Shown here one piece after another: positions 53,545-63,270 of a stretch of DNA of 64,000 nucleotides. The first letter of the stretch is position 1. Each line of letters begins with the position of its first letter. A program made the position numbers and the translations under genes. The stretch comes from Chengkuizengella sediminis (lineage in GTDB: Bacteria > Bacillota > Bacilli > Paenibacillales > KCTC-33759). The notes under the pieces were generated by a model. That model searched no databases. It saw only the letters and a program-made list of their open reading frames with translations, and had not been told where the DNA came from. The stretch lies in the NCBI RefSeq assembly GCF_010078385.1, contig NZ_SIJC01000001.1, forward strand, positions 186,001-250,000. The letters run 5' to 3'.

Positions 53545-55902
53545 TTACTTGAATAAAGCATTAGGGTCAACGATTAATGCAACTTGTCCATCTCCGAGAA
53601 TCGTAGCTCCTGAAATAGCAAAAATATCAGTTAAATAATTACCTAGTGATTTTAATACAATTTCTTGCTGTCCGATAAATTCATCTACTACAATAGCCAG
53701 TTTCTTATCTCCTTTTTGAAGGATGACGATATTATAATCTACAGGATCATAAGAACCGGGAATATCAAATATATTTTTCAAAAATAAAATCGGTATTAAT
53801 TTTTCACGATATTCTATCATATTTATATTATGTACAATTTTGATATCCTTTTTTTGTAAAATATCAGTTTCAATAATTGATGACAATGGTATGGCGTATT
53901 TTTCTTCCCCTTGTTTAATTAACATAGCTGGAATGATAGATAAGGTGAGAGGCAGTTGAACTGAAAATGTAGTACCTTCCCCTTTTTTAGAGTCGATTTG
54001 TATTTGGCCACCTAGAGAATTTATTTTCGTTTTTACAACGTCTAACCCCACACCTCGGCCAGATATGTCAGACACTTTTTCTGCGGTGCTAAAACCTGGT
54101 GAAAAAATGAGTTGATGAATTTGTTCATCAGTCATCATTTGAGCCTCATCTTTACTAATAATTTGTTTCTTTAATGCAATGTTAATAATTTTTTCTTTAT
54201 CGATCCCTCGTCCATCTTCCTCTATTTCTATAAATACTTGATTCCCACTATGGTATGCAGAAAGAGATAGTGTCCCTTTTTCAGATTTGCCACTCTGAAT
54301 TCGTTCATCTGGTGTTTCAATTCCATGGTCTAGTGCATTTCTTAGTAAATGAACTAAAGGATCACCAATTTCATCAATCACATTTCGATCTAACTCTGTG
54401 TCTGCTCCTGTAATGATTAATTCCACTTCTTTATTCAATGATTTCGCTAAATCTCTTACCATTCTTGGAAATCGATTAAATACAGATTCAACCGGCATCA
54501 TCCGTAAATTTAATACTATATTTTGAATATCACCACTTACTCTTGACATGTGCTCAACCGTTTCAGTTAAATCCATTCGATCTATTTCAGATGAAAGTAC
54601 CTCTAATCTAACTCTATCTATCAACAACTCACTAAATAGATTCATTAATGTATCGAGTTTAGCGATATCCACACGGATTGTACGATTTGTGGAGCTTTTA
54701 AGACTTTTTTTCTCTGGTTCACGTTGTTTCTTAGATTTAAGTTGATTCTCTGGTTTATGTTTTTTCTCTGGTTTATGTTTTTTCTCTGGTTCACGTTGTT
54801 TCTTAGATCCAAGTTGGTTGTCTGGTTCATGTTTTTTCTCTGGTTCACGTTGCTTCTTAGATCCAAGTTGGTTGTCTGGATTATGTTTTTTCTCTGGTTC
54901 ACGTTGCTTCTTAAATCCAAGTTGGTTGTCTGGTTTATGTTTTTTCTCTGGTTCACGTTGCTTCTTAGATCCAAGTTGGTTGTCTGGTTTATGTTTTTTC
55001 TCTGGTTCACGTTGCTTCTTAGATCCAAGTTGGTTGTCTGGTTCATGTTGCTTCTCTGGTTCACGTTGTTTCTTAGAACCAGGTTGGATCTCTGATTCAT
55101 GTTTTTCTTCATTTTCAGTTGTGTTTTGTGGCATATCCACAAAATGTTCTTCTAGAAAATGATTGTCTACGACATCAATCTGTATGGATTTGATTTCAGA
55201 AATATTTAATATTTCATGTTGCAATGTTTGTTCATCGACATCAGAAATATAGTAAAGTAATAATTCATTGTTAATTAACTCTTGTTCAATGTCATCAGTA
55301 CTAGGTGTTATTTTGACAATTTCACCGTTTTGTTCAAGAGTATTCGTTACCATAAATACTCTGGCAACTTTTAATAAACAACCTTCATCAATATTGACTT
55401 TTATATAAAAAACCTGTTTTGATTCTAGTGATCTTTTTAAAACAGAATATTGGTGTTCATCCAGTTCAGCTGCTGTATTTTCAGTCTCTTGATTGCTTTC
55501 AACATTATGATTTCCCTCTTGATTTTTAACAACAATCATGTGAAGTGCACTCACGATATCTGTGACATCTGCTTTTCCAGTTCCGCCTTCGAATATATCA
55601 GATAACATCATTTCTAAAATATCTAAACTATTAAATAGTACATCGAATATAAATGAACTCATTTGAATTTTTCTATTTCGAACAAGATCTAATACATTTT
55701 CCATTTCATGTGTTAATGAGGATAAATCATCAAAACCCATTGTTGCAGCCATACCTTTTAATGTATGAGCTGAACGAAATATTTCCTGTACTAACTCTAA
55801 ATTATCAGGGGCATTTTCCAGTTTCATAACATTATCATTTAAATGCTGTAAATGTTCCTTTGCTTCATCAATAAACATATTTAAATATTGATCTGAACTC
55901 AT
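53545..55902 (-). CDS. cheA: Chemotaxis histidine kinase CheA with expanded repeat linker
   Basis: Receptor-controlled kinase for CheY and CheB. Order: P1 with phospho-His in FRSAHTLKGMAATMGF (about 46), P2 (about 150-240), a repeat linker (about 270-400), P3 dimerisation (RVDIAKLDTLMNLFSELLIDR), P4 ATPase (HLLRNALDHGIE, GRGIDKE, DISGRGVGLDVVK) and P5 CheW-like end. 785 aa versus about 672 in B. subtilis; the excess is the linker, seven near-identical charged units. GGGAGG lies 7 bases before the ATG at 55902. Confidence 0.97.
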   Translation of the reverse strand: MSSDQYLNMFIDEAKEHLQHLNDNVMKLENAPDNLELVQEIFRSAHTLKGMAATMGFDDLSSLTHEMENVLDLVRNRKIQMSSFIFDVLFNSLDILEMMLSDIFEGGTGKADVTDIVSALHMIVVKNQEGNHNVESNQETENTAAELDEHQYSVLKRSLESKQVFYIKVNIDEGCLLKVARVFMVTNTLEQNGEIVKITPSTDDIEQELINNELLLYYISDVDEQTLQHEILNISEIKSIQIDVVDNHFLEEHFVDMPQNTTENEEKHESEIQPGSKKQREPEKQHEPDNQLGSKKQREPEKKHKPDNQLGSKKQREPEKKHKPDNQLGFKKQREPEKKHNPDNQLGSKKQREPEKKHEPDNQLGSKKQREPEKKHKPEKKHKPENQLKSKKQREPEKKSLKSSTNRTIRVDIAKLDTLMNLFSELLIDRVRLEVLSSEIDRMDLTETVEHMSRVSGDIQNIVLNLRMMPVESVFNRFPRMVRDLAKSLNKEVELIITGADTELDRNVIDEIGDPLVHLLRNALDHGIETPDERIQSGKSEKGTLSLSAYHSGNQVFIEIEEDGRGIDKEKIINIALKKQIISKDEAQMMTDEQIHQLIFSPGFSTAEKVSDISGRGVGLDVVKTKINSLGGQIQIDSKKGEGTTFSVQLPLTLSIIPAMLIKQGEEKYAIPLSSIIETDILQKKDIKIVHNINMIEYREKLIPILFLKNIFDIPGSYDPVDYNIVILQKGDKKLAIVVDEFIGQQEIVLKSLGNYLTDIFAISGATILGDGQVALIVDPNALFK
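54700..55098 (-). repeat. 54-bp tandem repeat (minisatellite) inside cheA
   Basis: Seven occurrences of the codons for KKQREPE, spaced exactly 54 bp (at about 55059, 55005, 54951, 54897, 54843, 54789), except the last step, 72 bp, which contains an extra 18-bp duplication (KKHKPE twice). The 18-residue unit is GSKKQREPEKKHKPDNQL. Neighbouring units differ by only a few bases. The reading frame stays open throughout. Confidence 0.97.
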
Positions 55903-55932
55903 GATCAAACCTCCCTGGAGAAAGAATTTAAT

Positions 55933-56985
55933 TTATTCTACTACTAAATCTATTAGTTTTGATGCAATTTTATCTAGTGTTAAGATGTAACGCACCTCAT
56001 TTAATTCAATTGCAGCACGAGGCATACCAAAAATGATACTACTTTCCTCAGATTCAGCAATAGTAGAGCTTACTCCCGACTGTATTAATTGTTTCATTCC
56101 TTGTGCTCCATCAGATCCCATTCCTGTCATAATCACGATGTGTTTCTCTAATTCTTTAAATGGAGCCAAAGATTCAAACAAATAATCTACAGATGGACGA
56201 TGACCAGCTCGATGTTTATCCTTAGAAAGATTGATTTTATACTTTCCAAAATCCTTTTCTACACTCATATGCCAGTCACCTGGCGCTAGGTATGCTGTGG
56301 ATGTTTCAATGGCTTGCCCATGTTCCGCTTCAACCACTTTCATAGAAGACAGCATATTTAATCGTTCTGCTAATGATTTTGTAAACTTAGGAGGCATGTG
56401 CTGTACGATTAATAATGGAGCTGAAAAAGTTCCAGGCAATGCTGATAATATCTGCTGAAGCGCTCTTGGGCCACCAGTAGATGTACCTATAGCAACCAAA
56501 TGTGAAAACTCATCACTTCCCTTGCTTTTAACTCGTATTCCTTTTTCAGACTTTTGGTTGAAAATTGGAAGTTGTTTTTTTACATTGGATTTCACTGCAC
56601 TTTTCAGCTTTTCTATAAAAGGAAAATCATTTGTATGTAAGTTAAAGCTAGTAGCAATAGATGGTTTTTTTATAAAATCTACTGCTCCATATTGCAATGC
56701 TTTAATGGTTTCCGCAGTGCCAAAATCCGTAAAATTGCTTAACATAAGAACAGGAGTTGGCTGCTTTTCCATAATCAATTGCAATGCTTGTAAACCATTC
56801 ATGATCGGCATTTCGATATCCATTGTAACGATATCGGGTTTAAGCTCAATCACTTTATCTACAGCTTCTTTTCCATTTTTAGCAAAATAAATAATTTCAA
56901 AATCATTTTCTTCTGAAATGATATTTGTTATTAAATTTCTCATAAAAGCGGAATCATCTACTACAATTACCCTATATTGCGTCAT
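55933..56985 (-). CDS. cheB: Chemotaxis methylesterase/response regulator CheB
   Basis: Receiver domain RVIVVDDSAFMRN with phospho-Asp in DIVTMDIEMPIMNG (about 55), a linker, and a methylesterase domain with the triad Ser in IGTSTGGPRALQ, His in IVQHMPPKFT and Asp in GMGSDGAQGM. 350 aa. It removes methyl groups from, and can deamidate, chemoreceptors after phosphorylation by CheA, encoded next. No cheR is in this window. Confidence 0.96.
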   Translation of the reverse strand: MTQYRVIVVDDSAFMRNLITNIISEENDFEIIYFAKNGKEAVDKVIELKPDIVTMDIEMPIMNGLQALQLIMEKQPTPVLMLSNFTDFGTAETIKALQYGAVDFIKKPSIATSFNLHTNDFPFIEKLKSAVKSNVKKQLPIFNQKSEKGIRVKSKGSDEFSHLVAIGTSTGGPRALQQILSALPGTFSAPLLIVQHMPPKFTKSLAERLNMLSSMKVVEAEHGQAIETSTAYLAPGDWHMSVEKDFGKYKINLSKDKHRAGHRPSVDYLFESLAPFKELEKHIVIMTGMGSDGAQGMKQLIQSGVSSTIAESEESSIIFGMPRAAIELNEVRYILTLDKIASKLIDLVVE

Positions 56986-57012
56986 GTGTCACTCTCCAGT
57001 ATTTAGGGATCA

Positions 57013-57882
57013 TCATTTGAGTAATCTAATCATCTTATAAAAAAAACCTTTTACACTTGTAATTGAATCACTTGTTTCATTTTGTTCTGATAAAAAGGTT
57101 CTACATATTTGTTGAATGTCTCTAGAAGCAGAGGTATTTGGATAAGCAGTTAAAAATGGTGTTTGCTTTTTTACTGCCTTTGAAATATTCACATCCTCAC
57201 CGATGTATCCCAATGTAGATAGCTCCAAACCTAAAAATTGCCTAGCTACTAAACTAATTTTCTCAGAAGTAAATCTTCCCTCTTTTTGTGTTGTAACTCG
57301 ATTAATAATCATTCTAAATTGTATTTGTTGATTCAAGGAATGCACCATTTTAATAATTGAATATGCATCTGTAATCGAGGTTGGTTCAGGTGTAGTCACT
57401 ACAATCGTTTCATGGGATGACATCATTAAATTCATAGATTGTTGCGTTAACCCTGCCCCTGTATCAAAAATGATATAATCTACGCTACCTAATAATTTAC
57501 TAGCTTCATAAGCAAAATAATCTAAATCAACTTGAGATAAATTTAATAATTCTTGAATCCCTGATCCACCTGCTATAATTTGTAAGTCGTGTACTCCTTT
57601 CGTTATAATCTCTTTTATATTTTTTTCTCTTTTTAATAAATGATATAAATTATATTTAGGGGTCACCCCCATTAATACATCAATGTTTGCCATACCTATG
57701 TCTGCATCAAATATCAACACTTTATAACCTTTTAGTTGCAAAGCTAAGGCAAGGTTTAAAGTCAAATTTGACTTTCCAACTCCACCCTTCCCACTCGTTA
57801 CTGTGATGACTCTAGTTTTGTTGTCATTGGAATTACTTTGCATTTTTATTAAATTCCTTAATCCTTGGGCTTGATCATTCAT
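57013..57882 (-). CDS. flhG: FlhG (YlxH), MinD-like ATPase
   Basis: ParA/MinD-family ATPase that with FlhF controls flagellar number and position. Deviant Walker A TSGKGGVGKSNLTLNLALALQ (about residue 30), DADIGMANIDVLMG and FDTGAGLTQQ. The N-terminal DQAQGLRNLI is the FlhF-activating motif DQAxxLR. 289 aa. It starts one base after flhF. Confidence 0.95.
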   Translation of the reverse strand: MNDQAQGLRNLIKMQSNSNDNKTRVITVTSGKGGVGKSNLTLNLALALQLKGYKVLIFDADIGMANIDVLMGVTPKYNLYHLLKREKNIKEIITKGVHDLQIIAGGSGIQELLNLSQVDLDYFAYEASKLLGSVDYIIFDTGAGLTQQSMNLMMSSHETIVVTTPEPTSITDAYSIIKMVHSLNQQIQFRMIINRVTTQKEGRFTSEKISLVARQFLGLELSTLGYIGEDVNISKAVKKQTPFLTAYPNTSASRDIQQICRTFLSEQNETSDSITSVKGFFYKMIRLLK

Positions 57883-57883
57883 G

Positions 57884-59011
57884 TTAAGGATCCCCCATTA
57901 TACGATCAATGACTTCATCATATTTCAAAACTGAAACATCATCTGGTACGTTTTGACCATATGTTATATAAGAAGGTTTTAAAGAAAATTCACTCACTAA
58001 ATTAAAGATATTACCTAATGATTCTGTCTCATCCATTTTAGTAAAAAGAACTTTATCAATTCCAAATTTCATAAAATTATGGGTAATGGTTTTCATATCC
58101 CTATATTTAGTAGTTAAGCTTAATACCAGGTAGGTTTCACTTTGTTCCTCTGTTTTCAATAAACTTTTAAGTTCAGAAACATTCATTTCATTTCGAAAGT
58201 TTCTCCCTGCTGTATCCATCAAAATGACATCAACATCTTGTAACTTCTCAATCACAATTTCAAAATCCTTAGGTGAGTTCACAATATGTAATGGAACATC
58301 TAGGATATTTGCATAAGTTTTTAATTGATCAATGGCCGCAATTCGATAAGTATCGGAAGTGATTAAAGCAATTTTACGGTTATATTTCAATACTTGATCA
58401 GCAGCGAGTTTAGCAATGGTTGTAGTTTTCCCTACACCAGTAGGTCCTACAAAATAAGCTATTTTAGTTTGAGGTGATATGCCTTGTATATTGTGATAAG
58501 ATAACAACTCTATAAGATGTTCTCTTGCGATTTGATTTGTTTTACTTTCAGATAATTTACTTAATTCTTCATCATGCTGTTCAATGATATGTTGTATAAT
58601 GTTATCAATTAATTGCGCTTCAAATTCATGTTCATTTAAACGAAGCTGTAAATCTTTCAAATGGTTTGGTATTTTTGAGTTTTCTTCATTTGTGTGAAAC
58701 TTTAAAATAAACTCCTTAAGCTTTTTAACTTCATCTAATACATCTGAGTCAGAAGCTGATGTTGATTCATCCTTTGTAATTGTTGAAAGGCTTGAATTCA
58801 AAACTTGAAGTTTATTTTCTTTAACTACCTTTTCCTCTTTGTTCGTTTCAGAAGCAGCAATCACTTCAATTCTCTTTTTTCTATATAAACCTAAAAAACC
58901 GCCTTGTTTAAATTCTTTTGTATTTAAAATTACAGCATTTTGCCCTAATTCAGATTTGATTTTTTGAAGAGCAGTTGGCATAGACTCTACTACGTAACGT
59001 TTTACTCTCAT
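57884..59011 (-). CDS. flhF: Flagellar biosynthesis GTPase FlhF
   Basis: SRP-type GTPase. A basic N-terminal B domain (RVKRYVVESMPTALQKIKSELGQNAVILNTKEFKQGGFLGLYRKKRIEV), an N domain (about 80-170), and a G domain with FVGPTGVGKTTTIAKLAADQ, TSDTYRIAAIDQL, LMDTAGRNFR and TKMDE. 375 aa. Its ATG overlaps the flhA stop (ATGA). Confidence 0.96.
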   Translation of the reverse strand: MRVKRYVVESMPTALQKIKSELGQNAVILNTKEFKQGGFLGLYRKKRIEVIAASETNKEEKVVKENKLQVLNSSLSTITKDESTSASDSDVLDEVKKLKEFILKFHTNEENSKIPNHLKDLQLRLNEHEFEAQLIDNIIQHIIEQHDEELSKLSESKTNQIAREHLIELLSYHNIQGISPQTKIAYFVGPTGVGKTTTIAKLAADQVLKYNRKIALITSDTYRIAAIDQLKTYANILDVPLHIVNSPKDFEIVIEKLQDVDVILMDTAGRNFRNEMNVSELKSLLKTEEQSETYLVLSLTTKYRDMKTITHNFMKFGIDKVLFTKMDETESLGNIFNLVSEFSLKPSYITYGQNVPDDVSVLKYDEVIDRIMGDP

Positions 59012-61041
59012 ATATTCACCACTCCTACACTTTGAACCTCAATCGTTGGTTCTAATTCCTGATAAGATAATACAGGGATATCTTTCATCGTCTTTTCAAT
59101 TAATTGACGCAAATAGTATCTTATCGTTGGAGAAGTTAATATGACTGGGTTATTACCTGTTTGCATGAATTTTTTGACTTGTTCTAATATTCTTTGATGT
59201 ATGATTTGTGAAGTAGAAGGGTCAAGAGTAAGGTAATTCCCGTGTTCGGTTTGTTGAATCGATTCCGATATTTTCTTTTCTAAATCAGGACCAATGGCTA
59301 ATACTTTTAAAACATCCCCGACTGAGCTATATTGCTGTGTAATTTGACGTGATAAGTTCTGTCTCACATATTCAGTTAGTACCTGTGGATCCTTTGTGTA
59401 TGCAGCATAGTCTGCTAACGATTCAAATATAGTCACTAAATCTCTTATTGAGATTTTTTCTTTTAATAAATTCACTAATACCTTTTGGATGTCCCCAATT
59501 GATAATATATTTGGGATAAGCTCATCTATTAAAGCAGGAACATTACCTTTGATGTTTTCTACTAATGAATTTGTTTCCTGTCTACCTAAAAGTTCATACG
59601 CATGGTTTTTTATGACTTCCGTTAAGTGTGTGGCTACAACAGAAGGTGGATCTACAATGGTATAACCTGATAATTCTGCTCTGTCTTTTGTCGTTTCATC
59701 AACCCATATAGCCGGTAGTCCAAATGCAGGCTCTACCGTTTCAACACCAGTAATGGACTCATCATCAATACCAGAGCTCATAGCCAAATAGTGGTTTAGT
59801 AATAATTCACCACGAGCTACTGGATTTCCTTTAATTTTTATGACATATTCATTCGGATTAAGTTGAATATTGTCGCGAATTCTCACAACAGGAACAATGA
59901 GTCCCAGTTCTAATGCACATTGTCGTCGAATCATGACGATTCGATCCAGCAAATCGCCACCTTGTCCTGCATCTGCTAAAGGAATTAATCCATAGCCAAA
60001 TTCAAATTCAATAGGATCAACATCTAATAGATTAATCACACTCTCTGGACTTTTCACTTCCTCTATGTCATGTTTCTCTTCCATTTGTTCCTCTTCTTTT
60101 TTTCTATTATTTATGTTTTGTTGCATTTTACGTGCAGTAATAACGAATGTTATAACTAATGGAAGGGTAATTAATATTCCAATCGGAGTAAAGACTCCTA
60201 ATAGAGCTACGGTTCCGGCTACAATATATAATAATTTAGGGTATGCCAGCAACTGAGAAGACAAATCAAAAGCTAAGTTTCCTTTAGATGCAGATCTTGT
60301 CACAATTAAACCTGCTGAAGTAGAAATTAATAATGCAGGAATCTGACTCACCAGTCCATCCCCAATCGTTAATACGGAAAAAGTGGAGGCGGATTCTGCC
60401 AAAGACAATCCGTGAACCATCATGCCAATCACTAAACCACCCAACAAGTTAATTAACAAAATTACGATTCCTGCAATGGCATCCCCTTTGACAAATTTAC
60501 TAGCTCCATCCATTGCACCATAAAAATCAGCTTCACGTTCTATTTTTTGCCTTCTTTCCTTTGCCTGCTGTTCATCTATTAACCCAGCATTTAAGTCAGC
60601 ATCAATACTCATTTGTTTTCCGGGCATTGCGTCCAAGGTGAAACGAGCACCTACCTCAGCAACTCTTTCCGACCCTTTTGTAATTACTATAAATTGTACA
60701 ACAACAAGAATAAGAAAAACGACAAAACCTACAGCAATGGTATTTCCTCCGACAAAATTTCCGAAGGTTTCAATGACAGGACCACCCCTAGCTTCACTTA
60801 ATATCGTTCTCGTTGAAGAGATATTAAGTGCTAATCTAAATAGAGTTGTAATCAGCAATAATGCAGGAAAAATTGAAAATTCCAATGCATCCTTTGTATT
60901 CATGGCAACTAATAAAATCATCAAAGCTAACGAAATATTAATAATAAGAAGGATGGACAATAACATCACAGGGATTGGAACAACCATCATAATAACAATA
61001 CCTATAATAGCAAGAAGAATTAATATTTCTTTGATTTTCAT
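59008..61041 (-). CDS. flhA: Flagellar type III export protein FlhA
   Basis: Export-gate ring component: eight transmembrane helices in the first about 320 residues, with the FHIPEP region (STRTILSEARGGPVIETFGNFVGG, ERVAEVGARFTLDAMPGKQMSIDADLNAGLI), then a cytoplasmic domain (about 340-677) that binds export chaperones. 677 aa, the family length. Confidence 0.97.
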   Translation of the reverse strand: MKIKEILILLAIIGIVIMMVVPIPVMLLSILLIINISLALMILLVAMNTKDALEFSIFPALLLITTLFRLALNISSTRTILSEARGGPVIETFGNFVGGNTIAVGFVVFLILVVVQFIVITKGSERVAEVGARFTLDAMPGKQMSIDADLNAGLIDEQQAKERRQKIEREADFYGAMDGASKFVKGDAIAGIVILLINLLGGLVIGMMVHGLSLAESASTFSVLTIGDGLVSQIPALLISTSAGLIVTRSASKGNLAFDLSSQLLAYPKLLYIVAGTVALLGVFTPIGILITLPLVITFVITARKMQQNINNRKKEEEQMEEKHDIEEVKSPESVINLLDVDPIEFEFGYGLIPLADAGQGGDLLDRIVMIRRQCALELGLIVPVVRIRDNIQLNPNEYVIKIKGNPVARGELLLNHYLAMSSGIDDESITGVETVEPAFGLPAIWVDETTKDRAELSGYTIVDPPSVVATHLTEVIKNHAYELLGRQETNSLVENIKGNVPALIDELIPNILSIGDIQKVLVNLLKEKISIRDLVTIFESLADYAAYTKDPQVLTEYVRQNLSRQITQQYSSVGDVLKVLAIGPDLEKKISESIQQTEHGNYLTLDPSTSQIIHQRILEQVKKFMQTGNNPVILTSPTIRYYLRQLIEKTMKDIPVLSYQELEPTIEVQSVGVVNI

Positions 61042-61072
61042 CGTTTTTGTCTCCTCCTTTCAACTTTTTGTA

Positions 61073-62170
61073 TTACACATTTCGCTTTAATTTATATACG
61101 TATGCCAAAACTTCAGCTACAGCTTGGAATAGTTCATTTGGAATTGACTCTCCAATTTCCACCTGTTGATAAAGTGCTCTCGCTAAAAGTTTATTCTGCA
61201 TTGTGACAACTTTGTGCTCTTTTGCTTTTTCTTTAATTTTAAGAGCAACATAATCCGTTCCTTTTGCTATGACTAAAGGAGCTTGCATTTTATCAGCATC
61301 ATATTTTATTGCTACAGCATAATGTGTTGGATTGGTAATGACAACATCAGCATTAGGAATTTCTTGCATCATCCTTTGCATAGCCATTTGACGCTGTTTT
61401 TCTTTTATTTTACTTTTAATCAAAGGATCTCCCTCTGTTTTTTTATATTCATCTTTAATATCTTGCTTGGACATCCTCTGTTGTTTTTCAAAGTCATATT
61501 TTTGATACATATAATCAAGCACAGCTACAACAATTAAAATTAACCCAATGAGAATACCAAGAATCGCTGTAAGATTGGCAGTATAAGATAGCATATATTC
61601 CAAAGTATTCGATGATAGAGAAAAAATGTTCATTCTTTCATTCCACAAAATCAGAAATGCAACCGTTCCGATAATAGAAACTTTTAAAATAGATTTCAGA
61701 AATTCTACTGCAGCTCGCATTGAAAATATCTTTTTGGCACCTTCAATAGGATTTAGCTTACTCAATTTCATTTTTAAAGGTTCGCCAGTAAATAAAAAGC
61801 CAATTTGCACATAATTTGCAAGAAATCCAAACACCATACTTAAAATAAGTAAAGGCAGCAAAAAGATGAGCATACTATATAAAAGTTCCGCAAGCATAAT
61901 CATTACATTATCAATCGTAATTTCCCACTGCATAAATTCTGTTAATGGTATGATAAAAAATTGCTGCATTCTATCGTTAAAAAATGAACTAAATAAATAT
62001 AAAAATAGAAAAGAGAATAGAAATATAAATGCACTCGGAAGCTCCATACTTTTGGCAACTTGCCCTTTTTTTCTAGCCTCTTGCCTTTTTTTAGGTGTCG
62101 CTTTTTCCGTTTTTTCCCCAGCAAAACATTGCAAATCTAATTTCAATTGGTATCTTTGCAAGCGACTCAC
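61073..62170 (-). CDS. flhB: Flagellar type III export switch protein FlhB
   Basis: Substrate-specificity switch. N-terminal LDLQCFAGEKTEKATPKKRQEARKKGQVAKS, four transmembrane helices, and the cytoplasmic domain with the self-cleaving NPTH in VVITNPTHYAVAIKYD (about 270). 365 aa from the GTG at 62170, whose ribosome site is too close; TTG three codons later, or a TTG reading MKLDLQCF as in B. subtilis, are alternatives. It is separate from fliR. Confidence 0.96.
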   Translation of the reverse strand: MSRLQRYQLKLDLQCFAGEKTEKATPKKRQEARKKGQVAKSMELPSAFIFLFSFLFLYLFSSFFNDRMQQFFIIPLTEFMQWEITIDNVMIMLAELLYSMLIFLLPLLILSMVFGFLANYVQIGFLFTGEPLKMKLSKLNPIEGAKKIFSMRAAVEFLKSILKVSIIGTVAFLILWNERMNIFSLSSNTLEYMLSYTANLTAILGILIGLILIVVAVLDYMYQKYDFEKQQRMSKQDIKDEYKKTEGDPLIKSKIKEKQRQMAMQRMMQEIPNADVVITNPTHYAVAIKYDADKMQAPLVIAKGTDYVALKIKEKAKEHKVVTMQNKLLARALYQQVEIGESIPNELFQAVAEVLAYVYKLKRNV

Positions 62171-62188
62171 ATCCTAAGTAACAACTTC

Positions 62189-62968
62189 TTATATAATCAT
62201 TAATAACTCTTCTAATCTCTTAAACATCTTCTCAAACAAGTCTTCATATAAATACAAAAAGCCAGTAACTAATGTAAATAAAACAAACAAGCCAACCATA
62301 ATTTTAATCGGTATACCAATAACAAATAAGTTAAACTGTGGTGCTGTTCTAGCTAACATTCCTAATGCAACATCTACCAAAAACAAAACGGCTATTAAAG
62401 GGGCAGACATTTGAAACGCCAAAAAAAACACATTTGTAAAAGTTGAAATGATAAATGTAGAAATATCACCATCATAAATTTTTGTAAAAAGTCCATTTGA
62501 TAACGGCACCCATTCGTAACTATCCATAATGGCACGCAATAATAAATGGTGTCCATTCATAATTAAAAACAAAGTAATTGCTAACATGTATTTAAAATTA
62601 CCAAGAATTGGCGTTTGCACACCAGTTATGGGGTCCATTACATTAGCCATACCAAATCCCATCTGTAGATCAACAAAAGCACCTGCAATTTGAACGACAG
62701 TAAAAAAAAGATAAGCTGTAAATCCTAATAATAACCCTACCAAAATTTCTCTGAAAATAAATGTTATGTAATCACTATTAATCGGTACTGGTTCCTCTAA
62801 TCCAGTAGACATGAAAGTTAATAACGTAATAAATAAAGACAAACCGATTTTATATTGTGTAGGTAGTCCTCTAAATGAAAAAATAGGAGAAACTACAAAA
62901 AATGATGTTATTCGACAAAAAATTAGGATGACATTAGGTAAATATTGAAGAAAAAGGTCTATATACAT
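62189..62968 (-). CDS. fliR: Flagellar type III export protein FliR
   Basis: 259-aa integral membrane protein of the FliP-FliQ-FliR export gate, with about six hydrophobic helices and the conserved QMGFGMANVMDPITGVQTPILG. The length is identical to the B. subtilis protein. It follows fliQ by nine bases. Confidence 0.96.
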   Translation of the reverse strand: MYIDLFLQYLPNVILIFCRITSFFVVSPIFSFRGLPTQYKIGLSLFITLLTFMSTGLEEPVPINSDYITFIFREILVGLLLGFTAYLFFTVVQIAGAFVDLQMGFGMANVMDPITGVQTPILGNFKYMLAITLFLIMNGHHLLLRAIMDSYEWVPLSNGLFTKIYDGDISTFIISTFTNVFFLAFQMSAPLIAVLFLVDVALGMLARTAPQFNLFVIGIPIKIMVGLFVLFTLVTGFLYLYEDLFEKMFKRLEELLMII

Positions 62969-62977
62969 GGAGATTAC

Positions 62978-63247
62978 CTACCCAATAAATAAATATAAAT
63001 TATTAAACAAGTTAGAAGTGAAATCTACTAAAACCGTTAAAATCCATTCGCCAAAAACTAATAGTGCAATGAATACGGCAACGATTTTAGGCACAAACGC
63101 TAAAGTTTGCTCTTGTATTTGTGTTGTAGCTTGTAATATACTAACGATTAATCCAACAGCCAATGCGAGTAATATCATGGGTGCACTTACCTTTAATACG
63201 ATCCAAATGGCTTCAGCAGCCAAACTAATTATAAAATTTGAAGTCAT
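62978..63247 (-). CDS. fliQ: Flagellar type III export protein FliQ
   Basis: 89 aa, two transmembrane helices with the family text AIWIVLKVSAPMILLALAVGLIVSILQATTQIQEQTLAFVPKIVAV. AAGGGAG lies 7 bases before the ATG. The gap to fliP upstream is 198 bp, unlike the few bases usual for this pair, because of a repeat element. Confidence 0.97.
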   Translation of the reverse strand: MTSNFIISLAAEAIWIVLKVSAPMILLALAVGLIVSILQATTQIQEQTLAFVPKIVAVFIALLVFGEWILTVLVDFTSNLFNNLYLFIG

Positions 63248-63270
63248 AAATATTCTCCCTTAAATTACGT

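Noticed and set aside
54700-55098. CRISPR-like array in the 54-bp repeats
   Set aside because: The units are contiguous with no spacers of constant length and unique sequence, and all code in frame for CheA.
54724-55162. Open frames on both strands across the cheA repeats (Phe/Trp-rich or Cys/Ser/Leu-rich)
   Set aside because: They are by-products of the 54-bp periodicity, which stays open in several frames; only the cheA frame continues into conserved domains on both sides.
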